This document shows positions 35,741-49,530 of a stretch of 64,000 bases of DNA, in pieces. The notes beneath the pieces are model-generated. The model did not search any database and was not told the origin of the DNA. It worked only from the letters and a program-made list of their open reading frames with translations. The position numbers and the translations under genes are program-made. Source of the stretch: Apus apus (taxonomy: Eukaryota; Chordata; Aves; Apodiformes; Apodidae); contig NC_067282.1 of assembly GCF_020740795.1 (NCBI RefSeq), forward strand, positions 175,526,274 to 175,590,273, in the 5' to 3' direction. Within the stretch, counting starts at the first letter, position 1. Each line of letters begins with the position of its first letter.

Positions 35741-37322
35741 CTCAAATAAATGTAACAGAAAAGAATGATTATTTAAGAATGGTTATTTCTTCTGGCATAG
35801 AACAAGATCAAGATGGAGAATATTTTGTACTTCATCAGTTAAATATTTACAATAATAAAGTGAAATGGTGGTTTTCTTTTTAGCTTTTGGCACCAAATGC
35901 AGAACTGTGCAATGATTAGCTTTACATTAAGTCAGTCTGAAAGAACAACAGTATTTTTAAGAAGCTGTCAGTGGGTCTTATCTCACAGCTGGCACCTATT
36001 AATACAGTGAGTAATTTCTGCAAACCCAGATAGGCTCCAAAATTAACACTATCCATTAAGAAAGACCGTGGAGTGCAATAATTATGTCAGAATACTTTGG
36101 CTGGCAATAAATGAAATGTTCTCCGTGTTGTATTCACATCCATTAACAAAGGTTTCTAACCAGAAAAGCTGTAAATTTATTTATTTTTAATACAATATGA
36201 TCTATACAGAGTTCAACATCATCCAGAAACATAACAGGTTTTCTGTTATTTCCACATCAGCAATTATTGTGGGAGCTAGCCAGTTTGACAGTGAGCTTTT
36301 TTCCAGTACCATTCCCATGTTAATGTGTGCTTTCACCCAGCCTCCTCAGGCTGCTCAGAAGTGACACAATTACTTCAGACTCAGAAGTGCAGCAATAAAC
36401 TACAAATTGTCCTCTAGCTTGTTTTTGCACACCCACAGAAAACTTCTTCCCTGCAGTTGTTCTCAAAAGACTTGAGATTCCATCTGCTTGTTTTATTTCC
36501 CAGGTGGAAAAGAAAGGGAAAAAACCCAAACAAGACATAACTGAAGAGTCTGAATCCATTTAAACCTCTTCAAAATCCAGAGTGAATGCTTGGATTTATG
36601 CAGTCACTGAATATTCAGTGACAGACAAGAACTGAAAATCTTAGTCCCAAGCTAAGGAACACATGTAAACAACCTGGAAGCAGGTTTAAAGAAGAAAGAG
36701 CTTGCATCCACCATTTATTTTAGTGCAAACACAATACTATCTTAAAATAAAGTCTGTGAACCAATGCAGGTAATAACTACCAAGAGAAGTTTCCTCAGCT
36801 GGGACACTGGAAGAGTACTGAATACTAAGCACTAGTGCTCAGTTGCTAGTTGAGTGGCAAGCCAGGCTGCAGTAAAGGAGAATATTGCCATGGTTCTGGG
36901 GATTGAGGTGTTACAAGGGCAGCCTTCAAAAAAACCCCCATAAAAATCTCTAAGAACTTATCTAAACTTAGCTCGTTTGCTGAAAGCACCAGGAGGCTAC
37001 AACAACTGCCAATTACCGGATGTATAAAAGCTGGTAGCAATAACTTTTTCTGAAAACATAATTTAATCTTTCTCTGTAGACCTCAATGCAAAAATTTGCA
37101 GAGGTTACTGGTATCCTGGAGTAATGTATCTGGGCTTTCCAGCTGAAGAATGGGTTTTTCCCTGTTACAGCAATGCCATTGTCCTAGTACAGCTCAAAAA
37201 CATGGTGAATCTCTAGTTTTTACAACTGCTCTTAATCTTCCCATCTCTATTTGCTTTCAAACACAAAGAAAGTGACTGTGCAGTTACATTTGCCTGTGCA
37301 AAATATTTCACGTGCAATAGGA

Positions 37323-37342
37323 AAACAAACAAACAAACAAAC
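37323..37342 (+). repeat. (AAAC)5 microsatellite
   Basis: Five perfect AAAC units. Short, of no known function. Confidence 0.9.
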
Positions 37343-40300
37343 CCAGCCATTATATAGTTTGTTACCCTCTGGATAATGTTCAGTTGCTTTTTAAAATCAA
37401 TGTGTATCTAATAAAGCAACTGAGTTGGTGATAGTTTTTCCAAGAAAATAAAAAGCTACACAGACTTACTTTGCACATGACATTTCTTGACTTTTGGAAG
37501 GCTCCTGGTATCAGAATATGACCCTTCTTCCTCGCCAATTAAAAATGAAATAAAACAGCAGACAATAAAAGAAAAATTTCACCCAGACCATTTTCTGGAA
37601 CTGACTGTCTCTTGCTTTTAACTCCCTGGTTTTCCCACTGTCCAGGTACAGCTGCAGCAGGCTCTTATTATCACTGGTGTTCCTGCTGTTCATCTTTATA
37701 TGGGTAACATTGACTTTACAATACTTCCTATCTTTGATAGCACTGGAAACAGGCATTTCAAGGTTGCTTCTGAACTTGGAGGTTTTGTATAGCAACACCA
37801 TTCATCAGCACACGTAAGACACTATGATTGGACTGGCCAGAAATAATTCTTCCAAGCTCTTTACTGAGGACTTCAAACTGAAGTGGCAGCATGCTGTGAG
37901 AGATCATCCTGACTATGCCTACTACGCCAACCCCTTCTATGCCTTCTGAACATCAGAGAAAGCTTATCTAATCTGTAATATCAGCACCATAGGTGATTTT
38001 TTTTTTTGGCCACATTTTCAGACCTTGAATGTACTGTAAGGAACATAGAGTACTGGTGTGTTTGTGGTATGTGTCTTCTTACAGAAATCTGACTGAATGG
38101 TTCAATCTTTGCTTTGTACACATCAAAGCTTCAAGGTCCTTTCGAATGGATTGTAGGATGCATCACCTAGGATATGGATTTCATAAGATGCATCGCCTCT
38201 ACTTTTGGTACAGCACTTTTGGTGACAATTTACAGATAAAAAGTGTGATTAAAATTTAAATTAAAAATTAAAACAGTACAAAAAACCTGCAGTCACTTTA
38301 TAAATTTGCCATTTGCCAGTCTTTTATTCACCATCTCTGTGCAATTATTGAAAGCACTCAAATTTTCTGTAGTTTTCTTCAAATCTCACATGTAGGTTTC
38401 AGCTGGAGGACATATGTTGAGAGTATGTTATTAATGACTGGTATAGAAGCTGCTGTAGGCAATAAGCAGATGCAGATCTATACCTTGATGTATAATACTG
38501 GAGGTAACAAAGCCAAGCACCATCTTTTCTCACTCCCTGATTTACATGATTCAGTTTAATTGGGTAAAATCATTCAGGGACACTAGCCTCATCTGTTAAA
38601 GCTCTCCCTAACAGCACGCACAATTACCACCCAGTCCCCAGTGTCACTCTTGTAAAGGATCTCTGCCTGATTGCTGGTCAATTAGTGATCAGGCTTATAA
38701 GGTCTCTGGCTGGTGTGAGATCCTCTAGTAGTGCAAAGTATTTGTAGACCTGGCCTAGCTTATATTTTGTTTGATTTGCATTGCCATACAGGAGCACAAA
38801 GCAACTAGTGCCTTCTGATGAGTCTGTCTCAAAACTTCAGATAACATTTCAGCTGAGCCATGATTCTTCATATATATATTTTGGATTTGGCAGGTATTGT
38901 GCTGCCCTTCCCTTGTCTTCATTTTGGATTTCTTCCTGGATTTTCTTGTTAAGTGTTCATGTATAAAAACCTTTTAAAGAAATTCTCAGCCAAAGATCAA
39001 CATTAAAATGTAGTAAATATCGAGAATGTGTATCACTAATTTAAATGAAAGTACTACCAGAAAATGTATGAGCTGCATCTAGTGATGGCCACTCACATAA
39101 GAATCTAGACCCCTTTTTTATGGATTTGGTAATATCTGCAACTGATGAACTCAATGCCAGGTCCTGAACAGACACTACCAAGCAGACTGAAACTAAATAT
39201 GTATTCTTGCACAGAAGTCTGCTGGTTATTTTACTTTCATAAATTGGTATCTCAAATGTAAGAAAGCTTTGAATTACAAATTGAACGATAGGTTTTATTT
39301 CTATACTCTTTTATCCTTCAATCTATGGATTTCAGCACTTGTGAAGAGATACAAATCTGCTGTATAACTAGGCACAGAGAGAAAAAATCTTTTATTGCTT
39401 TTGACTTTTTTGATGGGTGTTGATGAAGCAGGCAGTTTGCTGTCAATTACGAAGTATTTAATTTACCTAACCTTATATTCAGATGAGCAAGTAGTCATGT
39501 ATATCAAGATAATCTGATGCTTGAAGACTTCAGTATGTCCATCCTTTTCCCACATCAAGCCAACTAAAAAAATCCTAGTGGCTGGTCCAATACCAGTATG
39601 ATAAGTTGAACTTCAAACTATGTCATATTACTTTTTGAAGCTGTATCATCCTGCAGTGTCTAGAATGAAAACTGGTATGAGAATACTTACTATGGTACCC
39701 AACCAATTCTATAGCTTCAAAGATTATAGAGTAGATTTAGTTTGGAAGATTAGCCTATCAATAATGCTAGCACTAATGAAAACAATACCCTTCTACCTTA
39801 TAATAGGCTTTCTTCCAGGTCTAGTCTGCCTGCCTTCTCCCTCTTATCTAAGAATAAGATTTCAAACGTTAAGAATTCCACATTCCAAATTCCATTTAAA
39901 TAATTTATTATCAGTGCTATTTTGGATGCTTGTTTTTAAAGCACTCCACATTTTCCCTGCCTTCTAAGAGTGTTACGATGCCCTTTATTTTATTAGACTA
40001 ATCCAAAGAGCTCACTCAATGTACTTGAGTGTTCTGCTCTGTCAGAATGATATCTTATCCTGGCAAATGTCCAGCTGGTATTTCATTTACATTTAAACAA
40101 TATAACCCATTAGGATTTTGAATTCCCTTCACTGAATTCTCATCACACAAACCCAGGTTTGTACCCCAGTGCAAATACACGACCTTCCCACAACACTGCT
40201 TGAAATTAAGGTATAGTTAGCTTTTGGATATGCCATCAAATTATAAACTGTAATATATCTTAAAGCTACAATGTGAATAACGCTCAGTTTGGCAGACCAG

Positions 40301-43300
40301 AGAGATTATGATTCATGCGTTAATTTTATCTGTCAGGTGCTATTGCAGTGCTGTCCTGGCTAGTGTCCCAGGCAAACTCCTAAGAAGACAGAACACAGCT
40401 CTTAGAATATGTGCACTTTTCAGGCTTAGAAGCTCTCTGATCTCTCTTGTATTTGACTTCCTGAGGTTACCAAATGAACACAAAGTCAATCAATCATTCC
40501 CTGCCACTGTCTTGTTGAGGTGCTTTTTTTCTTATGCCTGCTATACATTTTGTTATCTTCTAGTTACACAGGGACAGATTCTTATCTGGAAATAAGTGTA
40601 CAGGTCAAACAGCCTGCATAAAAGTATGTTGGTGAAACCCAAGCTGTGTATTTAGCTCCTTTTACTGCATATTAATGAGAGATGTGGCTAAAGAGTTTCT
40701 GCTACTTGTCTTCCTTCTTAACAGTGAAATAGCTTTTTAAAAAAAAAATATATATAAAAAAATCCAATTATAGGATCTCTTTTCTCTTTCAAAAAATTGA
40801 ACTACAAATTGAACTATGGAATTTATTTGAAACAAATACTCTATAGTTACTACATAAGCCAGGAACTCACATTATTAATTACTTTATCTGCTTAAGTACT
40901 TCCCTAAGGATAAGGGAAATGGTAAAGCCTTTACTGCATGTTCTACTGGTATAATAAAAAAGACATTCAATACTTCATTCTTGGCAATATTTATCAATGT
41001 TTATATGAAAAGGGCAGCAGTTAAGTAGACTGAGTGAGGGCAAATCTGGACATTAAAGTTGTCTAGAATGTTACAGAATTCACAATTAATTAAAAAATAG
41101 GAGCTTCTAGACAGTCCTTTCATGAATCCAGTCTTCAGGAAATAAATTCTTCTTCAAACCATCTAACTTAAGAGAGTATGTATACAGATTTTTTTTTCTT
41201 CTGGGAGAAGTATATTAAGGCACTACATGTCCTTATGTATTTTGCAAGTGGTAACTAACAAACTGAGGCAGACATCTGTGGGTATGTTTGAAAGCACAAA
41301 CCAGAAGCTATCACACAAAGCTGACTTAAAGCTTATGCTTACACTGCCTTCATCCCAGGGTTTCTTTGAAGATTTCTTTGTAAGGCTGGACGAGAGCATT
41401 CTGAGGGTGACTCAAACGCATGTGATGGCAACAGATGATGAACACTTTAGTGCAGAATAAAGCAGCAAAAATTGTCATTTTTCAGACTCCCCTTTGTGAA
41501 ACTACACTTCTCTTTCCTTCTTAGCAGCCAGAGAGCAGCGGTTTAGCTTGAGAGCAGAGCTTTTGCATCAGTGGTGTGCTGGCTTTGCAGTGTCAGCCGT
41601 GCAGCTTCCCTGGCCATTTGCAGGCTAGACAGCACCAGTCAGACCACGTGGTGCAGCTGCTTCACAAAGACATCGTCTGACCTCAGTGTTCCTCCTCCAG
41701 TGATGGTGATCTGTGATGATCATCTTGATAACTGCAATATTTTTTCCAGGGCACTTTCTTTTTTAAAGGTTTAAATAATCTTTAAAACAGCAGTGCTGCA
41801 AGATTAGATAGTCTTTCATTTAAACAATTATTGAATCCTGAATGATTTGGAGAGTCTTCTACTTGAGCAATTACCTAACACGAGGAATCAACAGCGATCC
41901 ATGTTGACTGACAGGTTCGTCTGGGAGATTTCTTCTTCTCCCAGCCCCAGACCACCTGTCAGTGCAATGAGCTTGCTACAGACAGTGCTCTGAACCTACA
42001 GGCAAAGCCTGAGGGTATGTGCCACGTTAATTAAAGAACTTAATTATTCTTTCTCATTTCTATATTTATTTATTTTGAAAAAGAAGCTTTGCAAAGAGCT
42101 TCTACTGAATACTGAGCCTCTACACAGTCCAGCCCTACACTTGGCAGCAACACAAATCCAGCTGAAGGGATGGGGAGAGAGATAAAGGGGTGAAAGGACG
42201 CTGTGCGTGGTTATTTAGAGATGCTGGCATTGCAATAACCTTAGCACAGTGGCAAGGAAATTGTCTTCTCCCTAGAGGGGAGGTTTCCTTGCCCACCCTT
42301 GATTCTGAACCCACACAGTGATGTGTTCTAATAGCTGGATCTGATCCCTGTGCTTTTTTTGTTCCTTTTTGTTGTTTAGATGCTATATTTTTTATTAATG
42401 TAATTAAAATAAGGAAAAATAAAGGGAAAAATGGAAATTGTAACACTGGGGCTGGCAGCAGATGATACAGACACTGATTATGTCATGAATGATATAATCT
42501 TTTGCCAAACTGAGACAAAGCCAGTGATTCCAAGCTAAAAAAAAAAAATCAACCGTGAGATCTCGTACCAGCACTCCTGCGTGCTGCACATGTATTAAAT
42601 CCATCTTTCTCTTCCTTACCTAGAATAGTGTGGGAACTGGGAAAAAAGGACTCAAAAGGTTTCTCATTGAGATCTCTTACTCAGAGTTATTTCATAATGA
42701 AAATTTAATGACCTGGTATGGAATACCTTTTAAGATGAATTTGCAAATGTTTTGAATATTTATGTATCCACATATCTGTGAGTGTATATGTGTATACATA
42801 GCTATGAGCAGTGAAATATGCATTTTATTGTACACAGAGAAGGTATTTTTCTTAAGGAGTCATCATCTTTGTATGTTTTGTTCATTCAATACTTCATTCA
42901 CTATTATATCTGAAAAAAGCAGTACATCTGCAGTAACCTTTTTTCCTCCTGATGCCACAGTGCTACATGTTCACCCTTTCCCCTTTGTTTATCAGAGACA
43001 ATGCCCGTAAGTCAAACTCAGATCTCAAAGTAAATCTGGAGGAATGTATAAAAGAGATTTACAGTGAGAAAAATCGAATGGCACTTTTTGATCCAGAGGT
43101 GGCTTATGGCACTTGTGAATCCAGCCATTGCAGTAGGTGTTTGCTTGCTGACTGACACTGTATCTGGGTATTGAACTGAAGCTGGAGCTTGCCTGGGGGC
43201 TTTAGTTTCAGTATTTCGTTTTTTGCTCTGACAGCTTTTAAAAAATGCCATGTAGGACCAGGAAGCTATGTGACTTTCAGCCATATCCCCTAATAAGATT

Positions 43301-46225
43301 CAGAATGCTTTAAATATTGCTGTAAAGTGTGAAAACTCCTCTGGGCTGCTGTTCTTCCTTTGGCACTATTTCCACTGGAAGCCTGCCACCTGCACGACAC
43401 AAAAATAGGAAATTCAACCTCTGGCCAGATTTTAATGCTTTAAAACAACTCCTAAAAGAGAGAGCATCGGTGAAGGTGAAAAGCAAGCAAGAGAAGAGTG
43501 AGACATGACAGAAAGAGAACTTGGAGGATGGAGCAGGCAGAATTAGCAATACTGAAGACCACCTAGAAAGATAAATCTCAGATGTAAAAACACAGAGGAA
43601 AAGAAAGCAGGATGGAGGATGAAGGAATACTTAAAGAGAAAGAAAAGAGGAAAAAAATCCCCAACAACCAGGAAGATGACAAATAGGAGAGAAGGAAAGA
43701 GAGAGTAAAGCAGAAGGGATAAAAGAAGATGATAAAATCAGGGAGCAGCCCTGAACAGATAGCACTGAGAGTGGGGTATTTTTTTTCCCTCTTATAGCCC
43801 TGAGGGAGCTTGGCTTGCTAATCAAGGTATGCATGTGTTCACCCCTGTAACCAGAGAGATCTTAAGCTGATGTCAGCAAGAAATGGCAGCTGAAGACAGA
43901 TATTGTTTCTGTTTAAAGGACCCTCTGCAATGCATACCCATTCCTCCTCTGGGGGCTTTGGCTCTGTCCAACTGGATCCCCCTTGGCAGAGGATGTATTG
44001 GATGCTACCTCAATTCACCCCCATGGGAGCAGCCAGGAAAAGATCTAGCCCCAAATTTATGCAGTTGATAATTGCAGCTTCACTCCAGTTCCTTTAACCA
44101 TGGAGACCCAAATTCAAAGAGGCTAGTGAGCCTTTTCTCCTTCTGCTCCCTTTTATAGGCGGTTCAAAGCAAGACCCCAGCCTTACTGCTTTGTACCATT
44201 TGTGCTGGAGAAGCAAATTTTTCACCATTTGTTAGGACAGAAACTTCCTTGGCTCCTCAAGTTCAAAGTTTGTGCTAAAACCTTTCCAGTGTCTAAAGCC
44301 CTCACCTGGCATACCTTCAATCCAGCATCCACAGGCAGTTCTTAGGACACCTCTCCTGTGAGAGGTATGATAGAAGAATGAAGTATCGGTATTATCTATT
44401 AGCAATCTTTAGTGACCTATCTGAAATGAAAACTCCTCTTCAGTTTAAATGACTGTCATGTGCACCACCATGCCTGGGAATCTCAACAAAAGTGTGTTTA
44501 ATGAGTGTCAAGAAGGTTCTTTTATTCCTAACAGTGATCCTTCCCACCTCGGATTATGTCTGAGAGAGGCTGAATGGAAAAATCGGGAAACTTCTACTTT
44601 AATTTTTCTGTGACAAAGTACAGGACTTCCAGAGACTATAGAGCTGAACATTTGTCATCTTTTGAATACACTACAGAATCTGCAATGATAAAGACTGGGC
44701 CCAAACCAATACAGTAAATGAGAAGCAGGTAGTAACTGAAATATTTATTTGATAATTACCAAGCACCTGAAATCAAGTGGTTTGATAGTTTGATTCATAG
44801 TGCACAGAAAGCAAACATGTAAAATAACCACTAAGGTTGAATTTTTCTTGATCTAATGATCACCTACACAGACAGCTATATACTGCTGTTGCACTATAAT
44901 CTGCAAGTGTTCTGTGTACGATACCCTTTGTCTTGTGTTTGGAGCCAAAATCTCACAAACATACACTCCAATTATGGCTCTAGAAAGACTCCTGGACTTA
45001 CTCACCACTGTGTTACCCATGCTCATGACAGCATATACCTGCTGTTGTCAGGGCCATTCTAACTGTGTGAAACCTAAAGGATATGGTGGTGAACCCCTGT
45101 CTCATGAATGCAGTAGATCCTTAAAAATTATATGTGTTTATGTCAGACTTGTACACACAAGGAAGTGCAACTCCTTAAAAATGTGTTCTAGGCTCTCTGA
45201 TGTTACAACTTACTCTAGATGTGGTCTTTCTCTGCCCCAGCCCTTTCTAAAGCAGAATTTCACTCTCCTGCCTCCACACGCTAAGAAGAGAAGTGTGGAC
45301 TTCTAGGAGCTGCTGATACATTTTTGATCACTTTGGCTGACCCAAGGCTGAGCAAATATATAGGAGGGACTTGGGCCTCATTATACGAAGCATGCTAAAA
45401 AAATTCACCAGACAAATTCCCATGAATTGTGTTGATTTTGTCATATCATTGCAACTCAGCCAACACAGATATATTGTGTCTGGAATAGCGTGCATTTGTT
45501 CCAGTGCAATTTTATACTTACGCAGTTTTCCTTTTTATAAATAAGGATTAAAAGGGGTTTATCTACAATATTATGATAAATGTTTTTATGGAGAATTTTT
45601 TAAACTCCAGCAGTGATGAAGTGATTACTTAATTGCTCAAGATGCTGGTAATGCAGCAACTGGCATAGGTTTGATGTGTGCAACAATGGTTCAGGTATTG
45701 ACTAACCAGCAAATCTTCATACAGATATACACAGCAGCAGCCTATTCTTAAATAAACTCATTTAGGAACACCTTCTCCAGGAACCACTGTAATTTTCTCT
45801 GCAGCAAGAATTTTCACACAAGAAGATACTTAGAAATTGCTACCATTGCCTTTTACATCCTCTTTAGTGTGAATAAAATTTTAACTGACAAGTCATGCAT
45901 GCTGAAATATTTATAACACAGGATGTTGAAAATATTATTAGATCTTTAACTTCCACAAAGCTATCAGCATAATAGCATATTCAATATCATAATCATACCA
46001 CGAGCATTTCCTTAGTACAATGCTATAAAGAAGTCTATTTTAAGATAAGAGACCAAACACTAGCTAGAGTGAATGCCTGATGTACATAGACAAATATATT
46101 GCCCATCCCTAAAGACTAAGAGATGTGTTTATTTTAACTCAGCTGAATTAATACAGGGTGCAAATAACTATTCCAGAAAAAATGTGCTTCTAGATGAAAA
46201 TCCACTTAAAACTAAGAAAATGTAT

Positions 46226-46486
46226 GGATACAAATTGGAGCATAGGAGGTTTAAGGTGAATATCAGAAAAAATTTTTTTACTGTGAGAGTGACAGAGCAC
46301 TGGAACAGGCTGCCCAGAGAGGTTGTGGAGTCTCCTTCTCTGGAGACATTCAAAACCCGCCTGGACGCCTTCCTGTGTGATGTACTCTAGGTGACCCTGC
46401 TCTGGCGGGGGGGTTGGACTAGATGATCTTTCGAGGTCCCTTCCAACCCCTAGGATTCTATGATTCTATGATTCTATGATTCTATG
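46226..46486 (+). mobile_element. Young CR1 LINE 3' end, 5'-truncated
   Basis: The C-terminal end of ORF2 is still open: [20 protein letters not shown], then [18 protein letters not shown], ending FLCDVL and TAG at 46388-46390. It is followed by the CR1 3' UTR (GGTTGGACTAGATGATCTTT, then CGAGGTCCCTTCCAACC) and a clean octamer tail. Lack of frame breaks suggests a recent insertion. Upstream of about 46226 the similarity stops, which is the usual 5' truncation. Confidence 0.92.
46455..46486 (+). repeat. (ATTCTATG)4 CR1 tail
   Basis: Four perfect octamer units form the terminal repeat of the CR1 copy. This octamer, rather than poly(A), is the typical CR1 3' end. Confidence 0.95.
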
Positions 46487-48600
46487 AAAATTCGAAATGA
46501 AGGTGGATTCATTCCCTTTCTTTCCCTGAAACATTTTTTAAAGACTGCCAATACTGATGCCATCAGTTTTGTCATTCAAACTATCTAAAGTTATGTGCCA
46601 TACAAATACTTAGAAGAAGACAGACAAGTTTTCTGGGTTCAGGTTTCTGGGTACCACAGGATGACAAAATGTCTGGCTATGGAATTCCCAACTTTGTCAG
46701 TTTGTAGGACAGAACAAGGTGCAAGGAAAATGGCCTTTTTTCTTCAATGTTACTCAAGAATGAGACCCGTCTTTGCATGGCACCATGACCCATCCACCCA
46801 AACTTTTGAATGCACCATCCAAATCACCTTTCAGTTCCCAAAATAAGGATTACTTGGCAGTTCAGTGGGGAAAAGGCCCAGAGCTGCTGGGAAAACATCG
46901 AGATCTTTAAGCACAGTGGTTTGGGTGGTGGACATGCAGCAGAAGGTCTGGAACATGACAAATGGAAAGATTACTTGGCTGTTAAGGATAATATTTGTGG
47001 CTGGCAGTTGCGATTCCCCTTGCTGATTAGAAATAGCTTTCTCCAAGAACGGTTCCTGTGGGATTACAAAATATATCCCAGTGTTTCGTAACCATCAGTG
47101 GAAGTTCTGTTTTGTTTCTCACAATCAGTATGGAAAAAGTAGGCTGTGACAAAGAAAAGGTCAAGAAAAAGAGGTTTCAAAATAACTGCTTTCTGAAAGT
47201 GGGGAAAGAATGTTTATTTACCCAGTAGAGGGGCTGCACTGTGGAAAAGGGCACAAGAAGACAAGTTTCTCCACTACTTCCTGTCTAGAGATTCCTATGT
47301 AGCATGAGGTTCAAGCACAGGTGAATCACCTCATATCATTCAGTAATTTTAAAGGGTAGATGTCTAATTCTGGACTACTGGTGCAAAGCTCTCTTTATAG
47401 TCAATGGAGAGAAGTGGTCCCCGTAGGTGAGAAACTCATATGCCTGTCTCAGCATCAGATCAATCAGCCTCAAGCAGGAGCTTGTTTCTCCCTGCTGGGG
47501 ATTGGGTTTGGGCACCTAGTTCCTGTAGATGTCTGACTACATAGAAATGAGCACAGGCCAGATGTCGGTACCTCCTGTGGCACATTCTCAAATGTGCAAT
47601 CCACACATTTTACCCGTAGTTTACAAAAGTTTGTATGAGGAGCGTAAAAAGAGAAGAAAGAAAGAAATCGCAATAGAGAAAGGAAAAGGCAAGGCAAATA
47701 TGGAGAAAAACCCAGAAGGCAGGGAAAATTACAATTCTGGAGGCAGCATGTGAATGCAGAAGAAAATTAGGATAAATCATAACCTGTAATTTGGAAATAC
47801 AACACAGGCTTCAAACCACTGGTGTACAGGATTGCTAGAGACACAAAAAACTGTGCATCGTGTTGAAGTATTACTAGCTTTACATATATGTAACATCCCA
47901 AATAATGGGTCTTTCATTGCTTCTCTAAGAAGACATCAAGCACTTTACCTACATTTTCCTTCCCTCCCTCAGTATAAATACCCCAATATTTCTAGCTGAA
48001 ACTATTTTTGACAACTTTGCCTTCAGAAAGTTTCTCCATTGTCCACTTGCTTAACTTTCAAAGACCTTTGCATCTGCAGTTATGCTTTTTCACACACTTG
48101 GTTAAACCTCCCCTCTGGCAGATCTTGTTCTTGAAATCCCATCATTTCTTAACAAAGACAAGGAAGTAAAACTAGCTTTGACCACTACCATGCTGACCAA
48201 TACAATCTCATTGTCTGCTTGCACTCTGCCATCTACCTGCCTCTATCTGCTGTCTTTTGTTATGTACTTAGGACATGTGGTCTTTGTTCTGTTCCTACAG
48301 CATCTTGCAAAATGGCATCCTGGTCTGTGACTGGGGCTCCTGTGCACTAGGATAATACAGGTAACAAACCCTAGTGTTCGGTTTGGTGTTGCTAGGCTGT
48401 ATGGGAGCCGCACCGTACTTGTATGCTCTTTGGAAGGTGCAAAAGCAGCGCACTGCACATCGGCACTGGGTGACACCATTCTCTCCTGGTTTTGCATTGG
48501 CACCCATCAGATTCGCTACCTGCCTCAGAGCACGGGCTGGTTTAGACCAAGGTTTCCAAGCTGAAGCTCGTGTTTAGCTTTTTGCCTGCTTCTTCCTTAC
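46487..48600. other. Upstream flank of YAF2, no gene recognised
   Basis: No supported exon or transposon. A Lys/Arg-rich open frame at 47529-47753 lacks any domain or splice context and is treated as chance. Confidence 0.5.
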
Positions 48601-49000
48601 TGGAAAACAGGGCTTGGAGCCGTTTCTTTGGGCAGAACAAGGCAAACCAGGCGCTGCAGCAAGCAGTACCCCGGGACACAGAAGAGCATTTCTCCAGGGC
48701 AGCGCAGGCCAGCTGAAGCCCCCGGTGCTCCGGGGCAGCCGGCTCTGCGCAGCGCTGCCTCGCGCCTCCGCGCCGGGCCGGCCCCTCCGCGGCTCTGCCC
48801 CCGGCCCCGCCGCCCGGGCCGCCCGGCCGGGGGCTGCGCAGCGGGGCCGCCGCCTCCCCGCGGCCTGCCCTGCCCACCGCCTCCGCCACGGCCCCGCGGC
48901 CGCCGGATCCACCCGGGCGGGGAGCCGCGGGGCAGCTCCTCCCCGCCGGGCCCCGGACGACCCCCACCGTCCCCCGGCTCCTCAGCCCGCCGGGCCTACG
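48601..49000 (-). other. Candidate minus-strand first exon in the YAF2 CpG island (PPHLN1-like)
   Basis: A good minus-strand donor TTTTCCA/GTAAGGAAG ends a possible exon at 48601, facing away from YAF2. From memory, long human PPHLN1 transcripts start head to head with YAF2, so this could be the matching exon. No coding evidence exists and the 5' edge is arbitrary. If real, a PPHLN1 transcript would run leftwards across the whole ZCRB1 gene. Confidence 0.25.
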
Positions 49001-49174
49001 CTGGCGCCGCCGCGGCGGGCGGAAAAGCCGCCGCGCCCCCCGGGGCGGCCCGTCCCGCTCCCCGGCGGGACAATGGCCGCGGGGCGCCCGTAGGCCCCGC
49101 GCCGCCGGGGCCGCCTCCCGCCGCCCCGCCCCGCCCCGCCGGGCCCGCCGCCCCGCTCCGCTCCGCACCGCGCC

Positions 49175-49201
49175 CCTCCCCTCCCTCCCTCCCTCCCTCC
49201 C
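49175..49201 (+). repeat. (CCCT)n tract in the YAF2 CpG island
   Basis: CTCCCCTCCC-type tetranucleotide run. The opposite strand is G-rich (GGGA repeats) and could form a G-quadruplex upstream of the probable YAF2 start site. Confidence 0.85.
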
Positions 49202-49530
49202 GCCGCCCCCAGCAGCCCCCGCGGCGCCCGGGCCCCGCCGCCGCCCGGCCCGCAGCGCCCGAGCCGCCGGCGGTCGCGACCCTGCCGCCGTGCGGGGCCC
49301 GCCGGGCGCCGCGGCCTGCGGGCGGCCGCTGGTTGGCGGCGGGGGGACACGTGAGGGGGGAGGGGGCAGCGGCGGCGGCGGCAGGAGTTTCCCCGACAGC
49401 TGGAGGTTGCGGCGGCGGCTCCTCCTCCGCGGGTCCCCGTGCGAGCCGAGAGACCCCCTGCGCTCCTCCTTATTGACAAACACACAAAGGGCTGCGCCGG
49501 GGCCGGGCTGGGGACGCGTCTGCAGCCGGC

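Larger units (their letters stand above)
34428..46225. other. Intergenic, no gene recognised; simple repeats only
   Basis: Nearly 12 kb without a supported exon or transposon. Simple sequence is present: 20 T at 35721-35740 and (AAAC)5 at 37323-37342. A purine-rich stretch lies at about 43560-43740. The open frames here, including those near 39620-39970 and 40308-40595, have no recognisable domain or repeat family. Confidence 0.5.

Noticed and set aside
39620..39967. 115-codon hydrophobic open frame
   Set aside because: No recognisable family, no CpG island or splice context. AT-rich DNA readily gives hydrophobic translations.
47529..47753. Lys/Arg-rich open frame of 74 codons upstream of YAF2
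   Set aside because: No domain, no plausible splice sites with partners, and low-complexity purine-rich DNA explains it.
14021..48600. Search for PPHLN1 coding exons on the minus strand
   Set aside because: No stretch encoding the conserved periphilin N-terminus or C-terminal helical region was recognised by eye, so none is annotated. An exon of a few dozen bases could have been missed.
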